Shown here: positions 8,713 to 16,258 of the stretch, in pieces
Layout: every line of letters begins with the position of its first letter
Position numbering within the stretch: position 1 is the first letter of the stretch
Assembly: GCA_050180235.1 (NCBI GenBank)
Contig: JBFXEJ010000042.1
Span: 1-45,144, forward strand
DNA: 45,144 nucleotides
From: JAABRU01 sp050180235
GTDB taxonomy: Bacteria; Desulfobacterota; Desulfobacteria; Desulfobacterales; Desulfococcaceae
Direction of reading: 5' to 3'
Notes under the pieces: model-generated
Database searches by the model: none
The model's input: only the letters and a program-made list of their open reading frames with translations
What the model was told of the DNA's origin: nothing
Translations under genes and position numbers: made by a program

Positions 8713-8852
8713 TAACCCAAGTTGCCAGTTATAAAAAATCGTAACGATTTCAAGTGGCAGTTTTTTATGCAGAAAACAGGTAAAATTTATAACCTTTAGT
8801 TTTGACAATATTTTAAAAATTTAAACCCATTTATAACTGGCAACTTGGGTTA
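8713..8852. mobile_element. MITE-like element with 23-bp perfect inverted ends
   Basis: The ends are exact complements over 23 bp (8713-8735 begins TAACCCAAGTTGCCAG; 8830-8852 is its complement). Total 140 bp, AT-rich, no reading frame. Flanks read TTATTATA on the left and TATTATA on the right of the ACCC...GGGT core, compatible with a target duplication. Sits 40 bp upstream of the cold-shock membrane gene, so could influence its promoter. No second copy in the window. Confidence 0.65.
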
Positions 8853-8998
8853 TTATACAAATCCAGATAACCTCCGATACCGCATATTATCTGAATCCAC
8901 AAAAATTCATTTGAAATCTTTACCATATCATAAAATACAGGTAAGCAAAACATGAGCATTCCGGCTCAGAAAAAAAATATGATTTTAAACCGGATATA

Positions 8999-9103
8999 AT
9001 GCCAATTCTCCATTGATTTGATACAATATTGTCAATCTTTCAGAGGTTCTGCGTATGCAAAAAACCGCTTTGCTTAATTTTTGCACTCCTCCGAATCGGT
9101 ATA
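8999..9103. repeat. ATACCAATTC-type repeat, GCACTCCTCCG interior
   Basis: Begins GCCAATTCTCCATTGATT and ends near CCGAATCGGTAT. The interior carries CAAAAAACCGCTTTGCTTAA followed by TTTTTGCACTCCTCC, shared with 35879-36005 and, in the opposite orientation, 22688-22823. No coding potential. Confidence 0.6.
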
Positions 9104-9115
9104 AAAAGACATCTG

Positions 9116-9226
9116 ATACCAAATTGCTTTCAAAGTTCGGGGAATGCCTCTTTTTTGCCACGAAAAACACGAACAGCACGAAACAGCAGCATTTGGCATG
9201 CTCATGTTTTGAAAGCGGATTGGTAT
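9116..9226. repeat. ATACCAAATTGC-type repeat, CACGAAAAACACGAA interior
   Basis: Begins ATACCAAATTGCTTTCAAAG and ends TTTTGAAAGCGGATTGGTAT, an imperfect inverted pair. The interior has GCCACGAAAAACACGAACAG. A second copy with the same interior is at 31405-31518. Confidence 0.65.
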
Positions 9227-9327
9227 GAATTCCTGCATCTGCAGGGGTGAAAGATTTTTCGCACATACAGCCTGTCTTTATCAGAAATCCGCAGGGGCGA
9301 TTTATAAATCGCCCCTACAGGTTTCGG

Positions 9328-9435
9328 CACTTAGGGGGCTGTATCAAATAACCTGTTCCAAACCCTGAGGGTTTTCAAAACCCTCAGGGTTTCCCGGACA
9401 GAAAATTGTACAGGTTATTCTGTTACAAACCCTTA
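9328..9435 (-). repeat. Repeat carrying a terminator hairpin and the stop codon of the Dsb gene
   Basis: The segment runs from CTTAGGGGGCTGTATCAAAT through the hairpin AAACCCTGAGGGTTTT / AAAACCCTCAGGGTTT (9360-9392) to ACAAACCCTTA, whose last three bases are the stop codon (TAA on the minus strand) of the DsbA-like gene. An equivalent copy at 29782-29886 does the same for the DUF4126 gene. The hairpin should act as a transcription terminator. Confidence 0.65.
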
Positions 9436-10296
9436 TTTCTTGTCCACTGCCTTTTTCTTTTTGATTTCTGCATCTATCTTCTGGAAGAGTTCATTGGGAT
9501 TTCTGATTTTCATCTGTTTCCCGTTGAGATACATTGTGGGGGTTCCGCGCACGCCGATGCGGTTGCCGTCTTCCATATCCCTTGCAATCATTGCATCAAT
9601 TTCCGGCAATTCCCTGTCAGCCTTGAACTTTACCATATCCAGCCCCAGTTCCGCTGCAATCGCCTCAATTTTGGCATCATTGAGTTCCCTGTAATTCTCA
9701 AACAGTTTTTCATGGAACTGGGCATATTTTCCCTGTTTGTCCGCAGCAAGCGCGGCCTGTGCAGCCTTTCGTGCAAAGGGATGGCTGGAAAGTGGGAAAT
9801 TTTTGATGACCACTTTCAGATCATCCGGATATTTCTCCATTACCTGCCGGAACAAAGGTTCCAGCCGTGAACAGTAGGGACACTGATAATCATCAAACAC
9901 GGCAAGGGTGACAACTGCATTTTCTTTTCCCCGGAAAGGCGAACCGGTCACGGGAATGTCAAACACCTGTTCCGCCTGAATGATGCGGAATGCCTTTGAC
10001 TGGCTGTTTGTCATCACAAGGGCATTCAGAGGGCCGGAAAAGATAATCCGGTCAAATCCCTTATCCACAGGAAAACGCTCTGCAATTTCTCCTTTTTCAC
10101 TTTCATAAACCAGAATCTCACCGGGAGCAAGAATGTAAATCATACTCCCGTCTTCTGAAACTGTAATATCGATGGGCTGAACATCAAGATTCAGATCCTT
10201 TGTCACAGTCAGTTCCATTTTTCCGTAAACCGTACCGCAGATCGCGGCAGATGCAAAAATACACAAAGCAATGATACGAATCCAAGTTTTCATCAT
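9433..10296 (-). CDS. DsbA/DsbG-like thiol-disulfide oxidoreductase, periplasmic
   Basis: 287 aa. Residues 1-25 form a signal peptide (positive start, hydrophobic IIALCIFASAAIC). Residues ~26-115 are an N-terminal region I do not recognise. From ~120 comes a thioredoxin-fold DsbA-type domain with active site C139-P-Y-C142 and the cis-proline loop GVRGTPTMYLNG near the C-terminus. Such proteins form or isomerise disulfides in exported proteins. The CPYC motif leaves the oxidase/isomerase choice open. Last gene of a minus-strand run after pcm and the DUF368 gene; 45 bp separate it from the latter. Its stop codon lies in a dispersed repeat that also supplies the terminator. The C-terminus is lysine-rich (KKKKAVDKK), possibly altered by that insertion. 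Confidence 0.9.
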   Translation of the reverse strand: MMKTWIRIIALCIFASAAICGTVYGKMELTVTKDLNLDVQPIDITVSEDGSMIYILAPGEILVYESEKGEIAERFPVDKGFDRIIFSGPLNALVMTNSQSKAFRIIQAEQVFDIPVTGSPFRGKENAVVTLAVFDDYQCPYCSRLEPLFRQVMEKYPDDLKVVIKNFPLSSHPFARKAAQAALAADKQGKYAQFHEKLFENYRELNDAKIEAIAAELGLDMVKFKADRELPEIDAMIARDMEDGNRIGVRGTPTMYLNGKQMKIRNPNELFQKIDAEIKKKKAVDKK

Positions 10297-10341
10297 AATT
10301 GTCCTTCATATAATACTGTTGATATGGTTATGCGAATATAT

Positions 10342-11277
10342 TTAAACTGCCTCATCAGCAGAGAGTTTTTCCAGAAAATACACCAGACAGAAACCGAAAA
10401 CCGCGAGCATGACTGCATACAGCAGATAAGGTTCCTTTCCGGTCATATCCAGATAGGATGTGGGAAGGATATTCTGAACAATAAGGGGTTTGATTTTTCC
10501 CGATGGGCTTGTGTATGTTTCCAGCACAGTTTTCCAGGGCCAGACTTTGTTCAAAGAACCAATCATCAGCCCGGTCAGCCCTGCCACTGTGATATTCCGA
10601 AATCTCTGCAAAGTCCAGTGGAGCAGATGGGAAAAAGAAAGCAGACCAATCGCGCATCCGGAACCAAATACCAGAATCACTGCCAGATTGAATTCCTTCA
10701 GAGCAGTGAAAACATATTCATATTTGGAAAGCAGCACCAGAATAAAACTGCCGGAAATTCCGGGCAGTATCATCGCACAGATGGCAATCATGCCGGAGAA
10801 AAAAACAAAAATATGGGTTTCGGGCGTGTGCGCGGGTACAGCCACAGTGATATAATATCCCACAGCCAGCCCCGCAATCATGCCGGTGACAATGCCCCAG
10901 TTCCATTGGGGAATTTTTTTGGCTATGACCACGGCAGAGGCAATGACCAGCCCTCCGAAAAAAGCCCAGATCATTTCCGGGTAATACTCCAGCCAGTAGA
11001 GAATCACCCTGGAAAATATGAGCAGAGAGGTTCCTATGCCGGAAAGAAGCACAACAAGAAATGTTCCGTGTATATGTTCCCATACTCCTTTGAAATCCCC
11101 ACGGAAAAGCATACGGACTGCCGTAAGATCAAAGGATCGGAGTGATCCGACCAGTTCATCATAAATACCGGATATAAACGCTATGGTTCCGCCTGACACA
11201 CCCGGAACCACATCCGCTGCTCCCATAGCAATTCCTTTAAGATACAGCAGGATATAATCTTTCATTTTTCGCATCAA
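10342..11277 (-). CDS. DUF368 (PopT-like) polyprenyl-phosphate transporter
   Basis: 311-aa multi-pass inner-membrane protein with the two internal repeats typical of DUF368: PGVSGGTIAF near residues 25-34 and LPGISGSFIL in the middle. About eight to nine hydrophobic segments. DUF368 members (PopT) have been linked to recycling of undecaprenyl phosphate across the membrane, serving peptidoglycan and glycan synthesis; assignment to that function is by family. It starts 9 bp after the stop of pcm and is followed by the DsbA-like gene, so probably cotranscribed. Two ATGs are adjacent (MMRKMK); the exact start is uncertain by a few codons. Confidence 0.9.
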   Translation of the reverse strand: MMRKMKDYILLYLKGIAMGAADVVPGVSGGTIAFISGIYDELVGSLRSFDLTAVRMLFRGDFKGVWEHIHGTFLVVLLSGIGTSLLIFSRVILYWLEYYPEMIWAFFGGLVIASAVVIAKKIPQWNWGIVTGMIAGLAVGYYITVAVPAHTPETHIFVFFSGMIAICAMILPGISGSFILVLLSKYEYVFTALKEFNLAVILVFGSGCAIGLLSFSHLLHWTLQRFRNITVAGLTGLMIGSLNKVWPWKTVLETYTSPSGKIKPLIVQNILPTSYLDMTGKEPYLLYAVMLAVFGFCLVYFLEKLSADEAV

Positions 11278-11286
11278 TTCTGTCTT

Positions 11287-11952
11287 TCACTCCTCTTCCT
11301 TTTTCCATCCGTGTGTGCCGATGAGTTTCACAAAACGGCAGCCTCCCAGACTGGCCTGACGGATGCCGTTCTGATCCTTGTATATTTTCACCAAATCCTG
11401 GGTAAAACGGTTTCCCACCGGAATAACCATGCGTCCGCCCACAGCAAGCTGGCGGACCAGGGGCGCAGGAATTCCGGGCGAACCCGCAGTCACAATAATG
11501 GCGTCAAAAGGGCTTTCATCCTCCCAGCCCATTGTGCCGTCTGAGTAACGGGTGACAATATTGTGATAATGCAGCCGGTCAAACAGTTTCCGGGTGCGGA
11601 TATACAGCGCGCTGATTCTTTCCACTGTATAAACCCGGAACACAATTTCTGCCAGCACTGCGGCCTGATAACCGGAACCTGTGCCGATTTCCAGCACCCG
11701 ATCTTCTTCGGACAGGGCCAGAGCCTGCGTCATTTCCGCAACCATATAGGGCTGGGAAATGGTCTGCTGCTCGCCTATGGGCAGGGGAAAATCGCCGTAA
11801 GCCTGATCAGCCAGTGCATCACCCACAAACAGATGCCGTGGAACTTTGCGCATGGCATCCAGCACTTTCTGATCCGTAACGCCCCGTGCCTCGATCTGCC
11901 TGCGCACCATTTCTTCCCTCTGCCGCGAATATGTTATCTCTGTTTCATTCAT
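11287..11952 (-). CDS. pcm: Protein-L-isoaspartate O-methyltransferase
   Basis: 221 aa, normal length for bacterial Pcm. Methylates L-isoaspartyl residues in aged proteins using SAM, the first step of their repair. Visible features: the pre-motif GEQQTISQPYMVAEM, SAM motif I VLEIGTGSGYQAAVLAE, and post-motif FDAIIVTAGSPGIP. The start at 11952 has no strong Shine-Dalgarno sequence; the family N-terminus (YSRQREEMVRRQIEARGV) supports it. First gene of a minus-strand operon with the DUF368 and DsbA-like genes. Confidence 0.95.
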   Translation of the reverse strand: MNETEITYSRQREEMVRRQIEARGVTDQKVLDAMRKVPRHLFVGDALADQAYGDFPLPIGEQQTISQPYMVAEMTQALALSEEDRVLEIGTGSGYQAAVLAEIVFRVYTVERISALYIRTRKLFDRLHYHNIVTRYSDGTMGWEDESPFDAIIVTAGSPGIPAPLVRQLAVGGRMVIPVGNRFTQDLVKIYKDQNGIRQASLGGCRFVKLIGTHGWKKEEE

Positions 11953-12360
11953 AATCTTTGATTTTTATCCAATTCTGAAGAATTCGTCAAGGACTTCGTA
12001 AGGGGATGAACAGGGCAGACATATGATGGAAAGACTGCTTTATCATAAAAACCGGTTTCTTATGACCGGATTTCCGTTTTCGGTTTTGCAGTTTGCTCTT
12101 TTCAGAAAAAAATTCTTTTCAGGTTGTAAAAAATCCGGAAAAAGGTTATTTACAGTAAGAAAGTGTTCAGGATTATTCGGCAGTCTGTTCGGATAAATTT
12201 TTCCCACAGAGGACACAGAGAATCTTTTCTGCAAAGGAACTTGCGTCCGATATAAATATTTCTGCATTTTCAGAAAAAAATAAGCGGGAAAGGCTTTGGA
12301 TGTTTTTGTGATTGTTTTTCCGCCACAAAGATGCAAAGTCTGCAAAAAGGGATGGTAGTT

Positions 12361-12487
12361 ATACCAATTCTCCATTGAAAATATACTTATGATTCGGTTT
12401 CCCACAGAGGACACAGAGAGAAAAAACCACAGAGAACACAGAGGAAATAACTCACCTTATTGTATAAATTCAATAGCGAATTGGTAT
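12361..12487. repeat. ATACCAATTC-type repeat with CACAGAGAACACAGAG interior
   Basis: Begins ATACCAATTCTCCATTGAAA and ends AATAGCGAATTGGTAT, an imperfect inverted pair. The interior contains two CCACAGAGNACACAGAG units. A near-identical copy is at 29514-29640, 17 kb away. No coding potential. Confidence 0.7.
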
Positions 12488-12500
12488 TATTGAAAAAAAC

Positions 12501-12626
12501 CTCTGTGTTCTCTGTGGGAAAAGTCTCTGTATCCTCTGTGGGAAACAAATACATCGGGAACAAAAACCTCTGTGTTCTCTGCGGGAAAGATTTCTGTGTC
12601 CTCTGCGGGAAACAAATACATCGGAA
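12501..12626. repeat. Two 67-bp direct repeats of CTCTGTGTTCTCTGTGGG type
   Basis: The unit starting at 12501 (CTCTGTGTTCTCTGTGGGAA ... AACAAATACATCGG) recurs at 12568 with a few substitutions, a period of 67 bp. Each unit contains two 20-bp subunits. The second unit ends about 14 bp before the start of the acyltransferase gene, so the array is its leader. Confidence 0.65.
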
Positions 12627-12639
12627 TCGGAAAGGTGAC

Positions 12640-13314
12640 ATGGATACAATAAAAGAAAAACTGACTGAACTGAAATGGCGTCTGGTCGGAATTCTGGGCA
12701 AGGCCATTATTGACTTAATATTTTCCACTTCAAAAATTGAATCCGCTGGTTATGAACGCGTTGCCCTGCTTATGCGTTCCAAAAATGTAATTGCGCCCAT
12801 ATGGCATTCCCGCATTCTGATTTTCACTTATCTGTACAGAACCTGGAATGTGGCCACTATGGTAAGCCAGTCAGATGACGGGGAGATTATTGCCCGGATT
12901 CTGAAACAGCAGGGATTTGAACCTGTCAGAGGTTCCACAACACGGGGCGGGGCAAGGGCGCTTGCAGGTCTTGTGCGTCTGGTGAAAGAAGGATACACTG
13001 CGGTTCTCATACCGGACGGGCCTCAGGGACCGAGATACAAAATCCAGCCCGGTGTCATTTCCCTTGCAAAAAAAACCGGGGTTCCCATAATTCCTGTGAC
13101 ATACAGCGCACGAAAGGCATTTTTTTTCCCCAGTTGGGATCGCTTCATGCTTCCACGGCCTTTTAACCATTGCCACGTGATTTACGGTGAACCCTTTTTT
13201 GTTCCTGAAAACGCAGATCGGCCCGCCGAGGAAATGCTGAGAATCCGGCTGGAAAATGAACTGAACCGGATTACTGCCGAGGCTGATCGGTATTTCGGAC
13301 ATGATATTTCCTGA
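12640..13314 (+). CDS. DUF374 lysophospholipid acyltransferase-like protein
   Basis: 224 aa. DUF374 family, related to lysophospholipid and lipid A acyltransferases. Visible motifs: IAPIWHSRIL near residue 47 (the conserved WH of the family), a central SQSDDGEIIARIL, GSTTRGGARAL, and PDGPQGPRYKIQPGV. It probably transfers an acyl chain onto an envelope lipid; substrate unknown. The frame extends upstream to 12460 but only through the repeat array, so I start at the ATG at 12640 preceded by AAAGGTGAC. Stands alone, divergent from pcm. Confidence 0.88.
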   Translation: MDTIKEKLTELKWRLVGILGKAIIDLIFSTSKIESAGYERVALLMRSKNVIAPIWHSRILIFTYLYRTWNVATMVSQSDDGEIIARILKQQGFEPVRGSTTRGGARALAGLVRLVKEGYTAVLIPDGPQGPRYKIQPGVISLAKKTGVPIIPVTYSARKAFFFPSWDRFMLPRPFNHCHVIYGEPFFVPENADRPAEEMLRIRLENELNRITAEADRYFGHDIS

Positions 13315-13388
13315 TGAAATTGAATTGATGTGCAGCTTTTTCCATCATGCGAATGCAGGCGTATGTCCTAAAATATCGGCAGCATTTA

Positions 13389-13494
13389 AGGTGATTTCTG
13401 AAAATAAATATCCCGGTTCAGTTCACAGGCACAGGGCAAAAACTTGAAGTTTTTGATACCTTGGCGGGATATTCTTTTATGGGAATCAACTAAC
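13389..13494. repeat. GGTGATTTCTGAAAA-type repeat
   Basis: Begins AGGTGATTTCTGAAAATAAA and continues TATCCCGGTTCAGTT; the same 35-40 bp occur at 44983-45022 after the IspH-UbiA gene. Includes a small hairpin, AAAACTTGAAGTTTTT. Related GGTGATTTCC starts occur at 19785 and at the ends of the 138-bp palindromes. Lies between convergent genes. Confidence 0.5.
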
Positions 13495-13831
13495 AGGTCA
13501 GGTGAAAACCCGCGGCAACATTTTTTCCTTCTGTCACCAGACGGTTGAAAGTCTTAACAGCCGATCCTGATTTTTCCTCTCTCAGGACAATTCCCTTACG
13601 GGCAAGCAGTTCACGGCATACAGCATCAGTTGACATCATGCCGAAATATCCTGTGCCGATGATAAGAATTTCAGGTTCTGCGTCCAGTATATCCCTGATA
13701 TCCTCCGGACAGACACTGTGCCCCTTTTTCCGCCGCCAGTCCGGAATCACTTTTCCGCGGACGATGCAGATATCCTTATGATATTTTTCCCCGTCCGCAA
13801 CAATTTTCCCAAAAGAATAATCTTCGATCAT
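13490..13831 (-). CDS. Mth938-like domain protein (DUF498)
   Basis: 113 aa, full length for the Mth938/DUF498 family, which includes mitochondrial NDUFAF3. Typical segments: MIEDYSFGKIVADGEKYHKD, VIPDWRRKKGHSV, and EILIIGTGYFGMM in the middle. The bacterial role is not established. Its ATG overlaps the stop of the upstream transglutaminase gene by one base (TGATG), so the two are translationally coupled. The 3' end abuts a dispersed repeat. Confidence 0.88.
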   Translation of the reverse strand: MIEDYSFGKIVADGEKYHKDICIVRGKVIPDWRRKKGHSVCPEDIRDILDAEPEILIIGTGYFGMMSTDAVCRELLARKGIVLREEKSGSAVKTFNRLVTEGKNVAAGFHLTC

Positions 13832-14550
13832 CAGGCAGTCACATCCTCTGTGTCAAAATCCCGCCAGGATTTTCCGCTGTTTTTTTCCAGTCTCTCAATC
13901 CAGGTCTGCACTCTTTGTTCACCATAGACTTTTTTCCATGCCCTCAGGATTTCATCCACAGGAATATCCGCATATTCCCCGTGATATTCCACATATTCCA
14001 TAAACCTTTTTTTTTCAGCATTATAGGACTGGAAAACCGAATCCTCCCTGCCGTCAAATTCCAGAGGCTCAACCCCGTGACGCAGGCAGAGTTCCTTATT
14101 AAAGGCAGGTGTGACCTTTACCCAGCGGTCATGGAGAAAAAATTCGGTATAGCCGTGGAACACAAACAAATCGCAGCCGATATGCTCCAGCAGTTGCCGT
14201 GTGGCCAGATGATTGCGGACAGTGGCAAATCCCAGACGGCTGGGAATATGGCAGGCACGGGCCAGAGCGCAGAGCAGTCCGGCCTTGGGAATGCAGAAGC
14301 CGCGTCCGCTTTTCAGTACATGACTGGCCCGGTAATGTTCCGGCAGGTAAAAGGCAGCATAGGGATCATACCAGATGCGGTCGCGCACAGCATAATAGAG
14401 TTTCACCGCGGCGGAAAGCGGATCATGCAGACTGTCTCCTGCTATGTCCTTTGCATAAAGGATGAGATCAGGATGATCGCTGTCGAGTATGGCAGTGGGC
14501 AAAAGATATTCCCTGGAAGGGGAATCCGCAGAATGCGTGTCAGATTTCAT
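13831..14550 (-). CDS. Transglutaminase-like cysteine protease-fold protein
   Basis: 239 aa. Transglutaminase core: the Cys is in SGRGFCIPKAGLLCALARA (C86), a His in FVFHGYTEFF (H132), and the third segment is DRWVKVTPAFNKELC. In place of the usual D-x-T/P the last reads KVTPAFN, a variant I recall in a subgroup of this superfamily, so catalysis is uncertain. The frame runs upstream to 14916, but that part is low-similarity and overlaps the preceding gene. I start at the ATG at 14550 (AAGGAAAA upstream). Cytoplasmic by appearance; no signal peptide. Coupled to the Mth938-like gene. Role unknown; peptide processing is a family guess. Confidence 0.8.
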   Translation of the reverse strand: MKSDTHSADSPSREYLLPTAILDSDHPDLILYAKDIAGDSLHDPLSAAVKLYYAVRDRIWYDPYAAFYLPEHYRASHVLKSGRGFCIPKAGLLCALARACHIPSRLGFATVRNHLATRQLLEHIGCDLFVFHGYTEFFLHDRWVKVTPAFNKELCLRHGVEPLEFDGREDSVFQSYNAEKKRFMEYVEYHGEYADIPVDEILRAWKKVYGEQRVQTWIERLEKNSGKSWRDFDTEDVTA

Positions 14551-14771
14551 GATTTTCCTTATTGTCTGCAGCAGGGGCAGGGCAAAACTGCCGGGGGGAT
14601 TGATGTCCGGAATCAGCAGCTTTGACCTGCCGCCCAGTTTTGAAACAGATGCACAAAAACAAAAGTGACAGAGCCATGCCGCCCTGTCAGTTTTGAAACT
14701 GTCAATACCGATCTTTTGTGCCTTTTTGCGTCCTTTGCGGACAAATTCCGCAAAAGCCTGACCGGCAGACA

Positions 14772-15473
14772 CTATCCTTTTCCGGCATATTTTTTTTGCA
14801 AAAAAAATCCTATGCCACAGAGAACAGCGATCAGCACAATGGTCAGCAGAATGGGCATGACAAAGGTATACACAGCAAAACAGCACAGCGCAAAAACCAG
14901 CCACAGCACACAGCATATCAGGACAAAGGTTCCAAAAGACGCAGTGACAGACAGTGTGTAACGGTCGGAATAGCGCAGGGAAAATTCCATTGTTCTTCCG
15001 GCATGTTCAGCGGATTTTCCCACATGCATGATGCCTGTCTGCAAGGATTTGTCCACAGGTTTTTTCATCATCCGGAAAACCGGACGGACTGATTGGGACG
15101 GATCTGTGTATTTCCGCAGACCCGGATAATCAGCCAAAGCCTGTGCCAGGGTATAGCGGCCGGCCCCTTTTTTCAGAGTCAGATCATAGGCTTTGGATTC
15201 GGAAAGTGATGCAGCTTCCCTGACCAGGGTATAGACCAGAGCATTTCCCTCTCTGCTTTTGCTTATGAAATGACCCAGATCGCACTTTTCCGGATCAGTG
15301 ATCCGGAAAAGAATACGGGAAACACTTCCGATGCTGATTTCCCTTCCGGTCTTCCGGCTCAGGATTTCGGAAATATCCCGCGATTTCAGGGGAAGCCCGG
15401 TCAGCAGTTCTGCCACCGCCAGCCGGGCATTGCTTCTCTCATCTTCCGGGCTTACATTATCTTCCGGTATCAT
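14772..15473 (-). CDS. Unrecognised winged-helix-like protein with C-terminal membrane hairpin
   Basis: 233 aa, no family recognised. Residues ~12-60 (VAELLTGLPLKSRDISEILS ... GREISIGSVSRILFRI) have the look of a winged-helix DNA-binding domain. Residues ~175-225 contain two long hydrophobic segments with a short turn, then a basic end. A DNA-binding domain tethered to the membrane is thus plausible. Its start overlaps the ihfA stop by four bases (ATGA), so it is translated with IHF alpha. A 221-bp gap follows before the transglutaminase gene. Confidence 0.75.
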   Translation of the reverse strand: MIPEDNVSPEDERSNARLAVAELLTGLPLKSRDISEILSRKTGREISIGSVSRILFRITDPEKCDLGHFISKSREGNALVYTLVREAASLSESKAYDLTLKKGAGRYTLAQALADYPGLRKYTDPSQSVRPVFRMMKKPVDKSLQTGIMHVGKSAEHAGRTMEFSLRYSDRYTLSVTASFGTFVLICCVLWLVFALCCFAVYTFVMPILLTIVLIAVLCGIGFFLQKKYAGKG

Positions 15474-15766
15474 TTTTCAGAAGATTCGCCGTTGACTTTT
15501 TCCCGGAGTTTTCCCGAACATTTGAATGTTACCACCCGTCTGGGAGCCAGCATCATGTCATCGCCGGTGGCCGGGTTTCTTCCCCTTCTCTCTTTTTTGT
15601 CCTTTACACAGAACTTGCCGAACCCGCTGATCAGCACATCATCTCCGGTCTGCATGGTACGTTTCATGATTTCCAGCAGTTTTTCCACAATGTCGGTTGT
15701 CTCTTTTTTGGAAAAACGGAGATCCTCCTGAATGTTATCAATAATCTGGGCTTTTGTCAGGGTCAT
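15470..15766 (-). CDS. ihfA: Integration host factor alpha subunit (HU/IHF family)
   Basis: 98 aa, normal for IHF alpha. Sequence-specific DNA-bending protein acting in recombination, replication and transcription as a heterodimer with IHF beta. Diagnostic stretches: TKAQIIDNIQEDLRFSKKET, VLISGFGKFCVKDKKERRGR, NPATGDD and APRRVVTFKCS. The frame extends further upstream but the ATG at 15766, with GGAGTGAGAACACC ahead of it, matches the family start. An alternative is a generic HU-type protein; FSKKET favours IHF alpha. Overlaps the next gene by 4 bp. Confidence 0.9.
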   Translation of the reverse strand: MTLTKAQIIDNIQEDLRFSKKETTDIVEKLLEIMKRTMQTGDDVLISGFGKFCVKDKKERRGRNPATGDDMMLAPRRVVTFKCSGKLREKVNGESSEK

Positions 15767-16258
15767 GGTGTTCTCACTCCTTTTTTTAATTATTTTGGAA
15801 TAATACCTTGTTTTCTGAAACCGGTCATGCCTTCTGTTCCCGCTATGATAACGGGTTTTGCGGACAGATTTGCCTGTCCGGTTTCTGTTTTCAAAACCGG
15901 AAAAATCCGGCTCTTTCCCTTTGCACACACACTTTCGTTATAAATATCAGTATTTGTAAACTTTGTAAAGAGTTGTTGCGGTATTGGATGCATTTTTCTT
16001 CATTTTTTTTGTGACTGTCCCGAAACCCCCTGAAATGATACAGGTCAATATAAAAAAATAGTCTGTGAAATCAGCAATTTTTTCTCCAAGCCCTTTTTAG
16101 GGGGGCAGGAGAGTTTTTTTTCACAACCATCTGAAAATCCCTTTTAATCCAAAATGGAATACCCGTGCCTATGCCGAACCCATGCTGAAACCGCCCATAT
16201 GAACGCGAAGAAGACAGAACTTCTGAATCATAGGGGAATTTCTGAATCAGATTTTATT
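15767..16258. other. Intergenic stretch upstream of ihfA
   Basis: About 490 bp with no supported gene. It should hold the promoter of ihfA and the 3' end of the TgpA-like gene. T-rich runs near 15990-16010 and 16110-16120 do not form a clear hairpin. Short open frames on both strands lack ribosome binding sites. Confidence 0.5.

Larger units (their letters stand above)
8674..9432. other. Gene-free stretch filled by repeats
   Basis: About 760 bp between the cold-shock membrane gene and the DsbA-like gene. It holds the 140-bp MITE, two ATACCAAWT-type repeats and the terminator-bearing repeat at 9328-9435. Open frames crossing it are repeat artefacts. I see no gene. Confidence 0.7.
11953..12639. 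other. Gene-free stretch of CACAGAG-type repeats
   Basis: Divergent gap of about 690 bp between pcm and the acyltransferase. It contains an isolated CCCACAGAGGACACAGAGAA unit at about 12205, a CCGCCACAAAGATGCAAAG unit, the repeat 12361-12487 and the direct repeats 12501-12626. Open frames on both strands here are produced by the repeat units. No supported gene. Confidence 0.7.

Noticed and set aside
12390..12626. CRISPR-like series of short repeats (CTCTGTG / CACAGAG units)
   Set aside because: Units are in both orientations, the intervals are themselves repeated and not unique spacers, and no cas gene is near. They are dispersed repeats.
14551..14916. N-terminal extension of the small transglutaminase
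   Set aside because: Cys-rich, unlike the family, overlaps the upstream gene and has no ribosome binding site; the ATG at 14550 is better.
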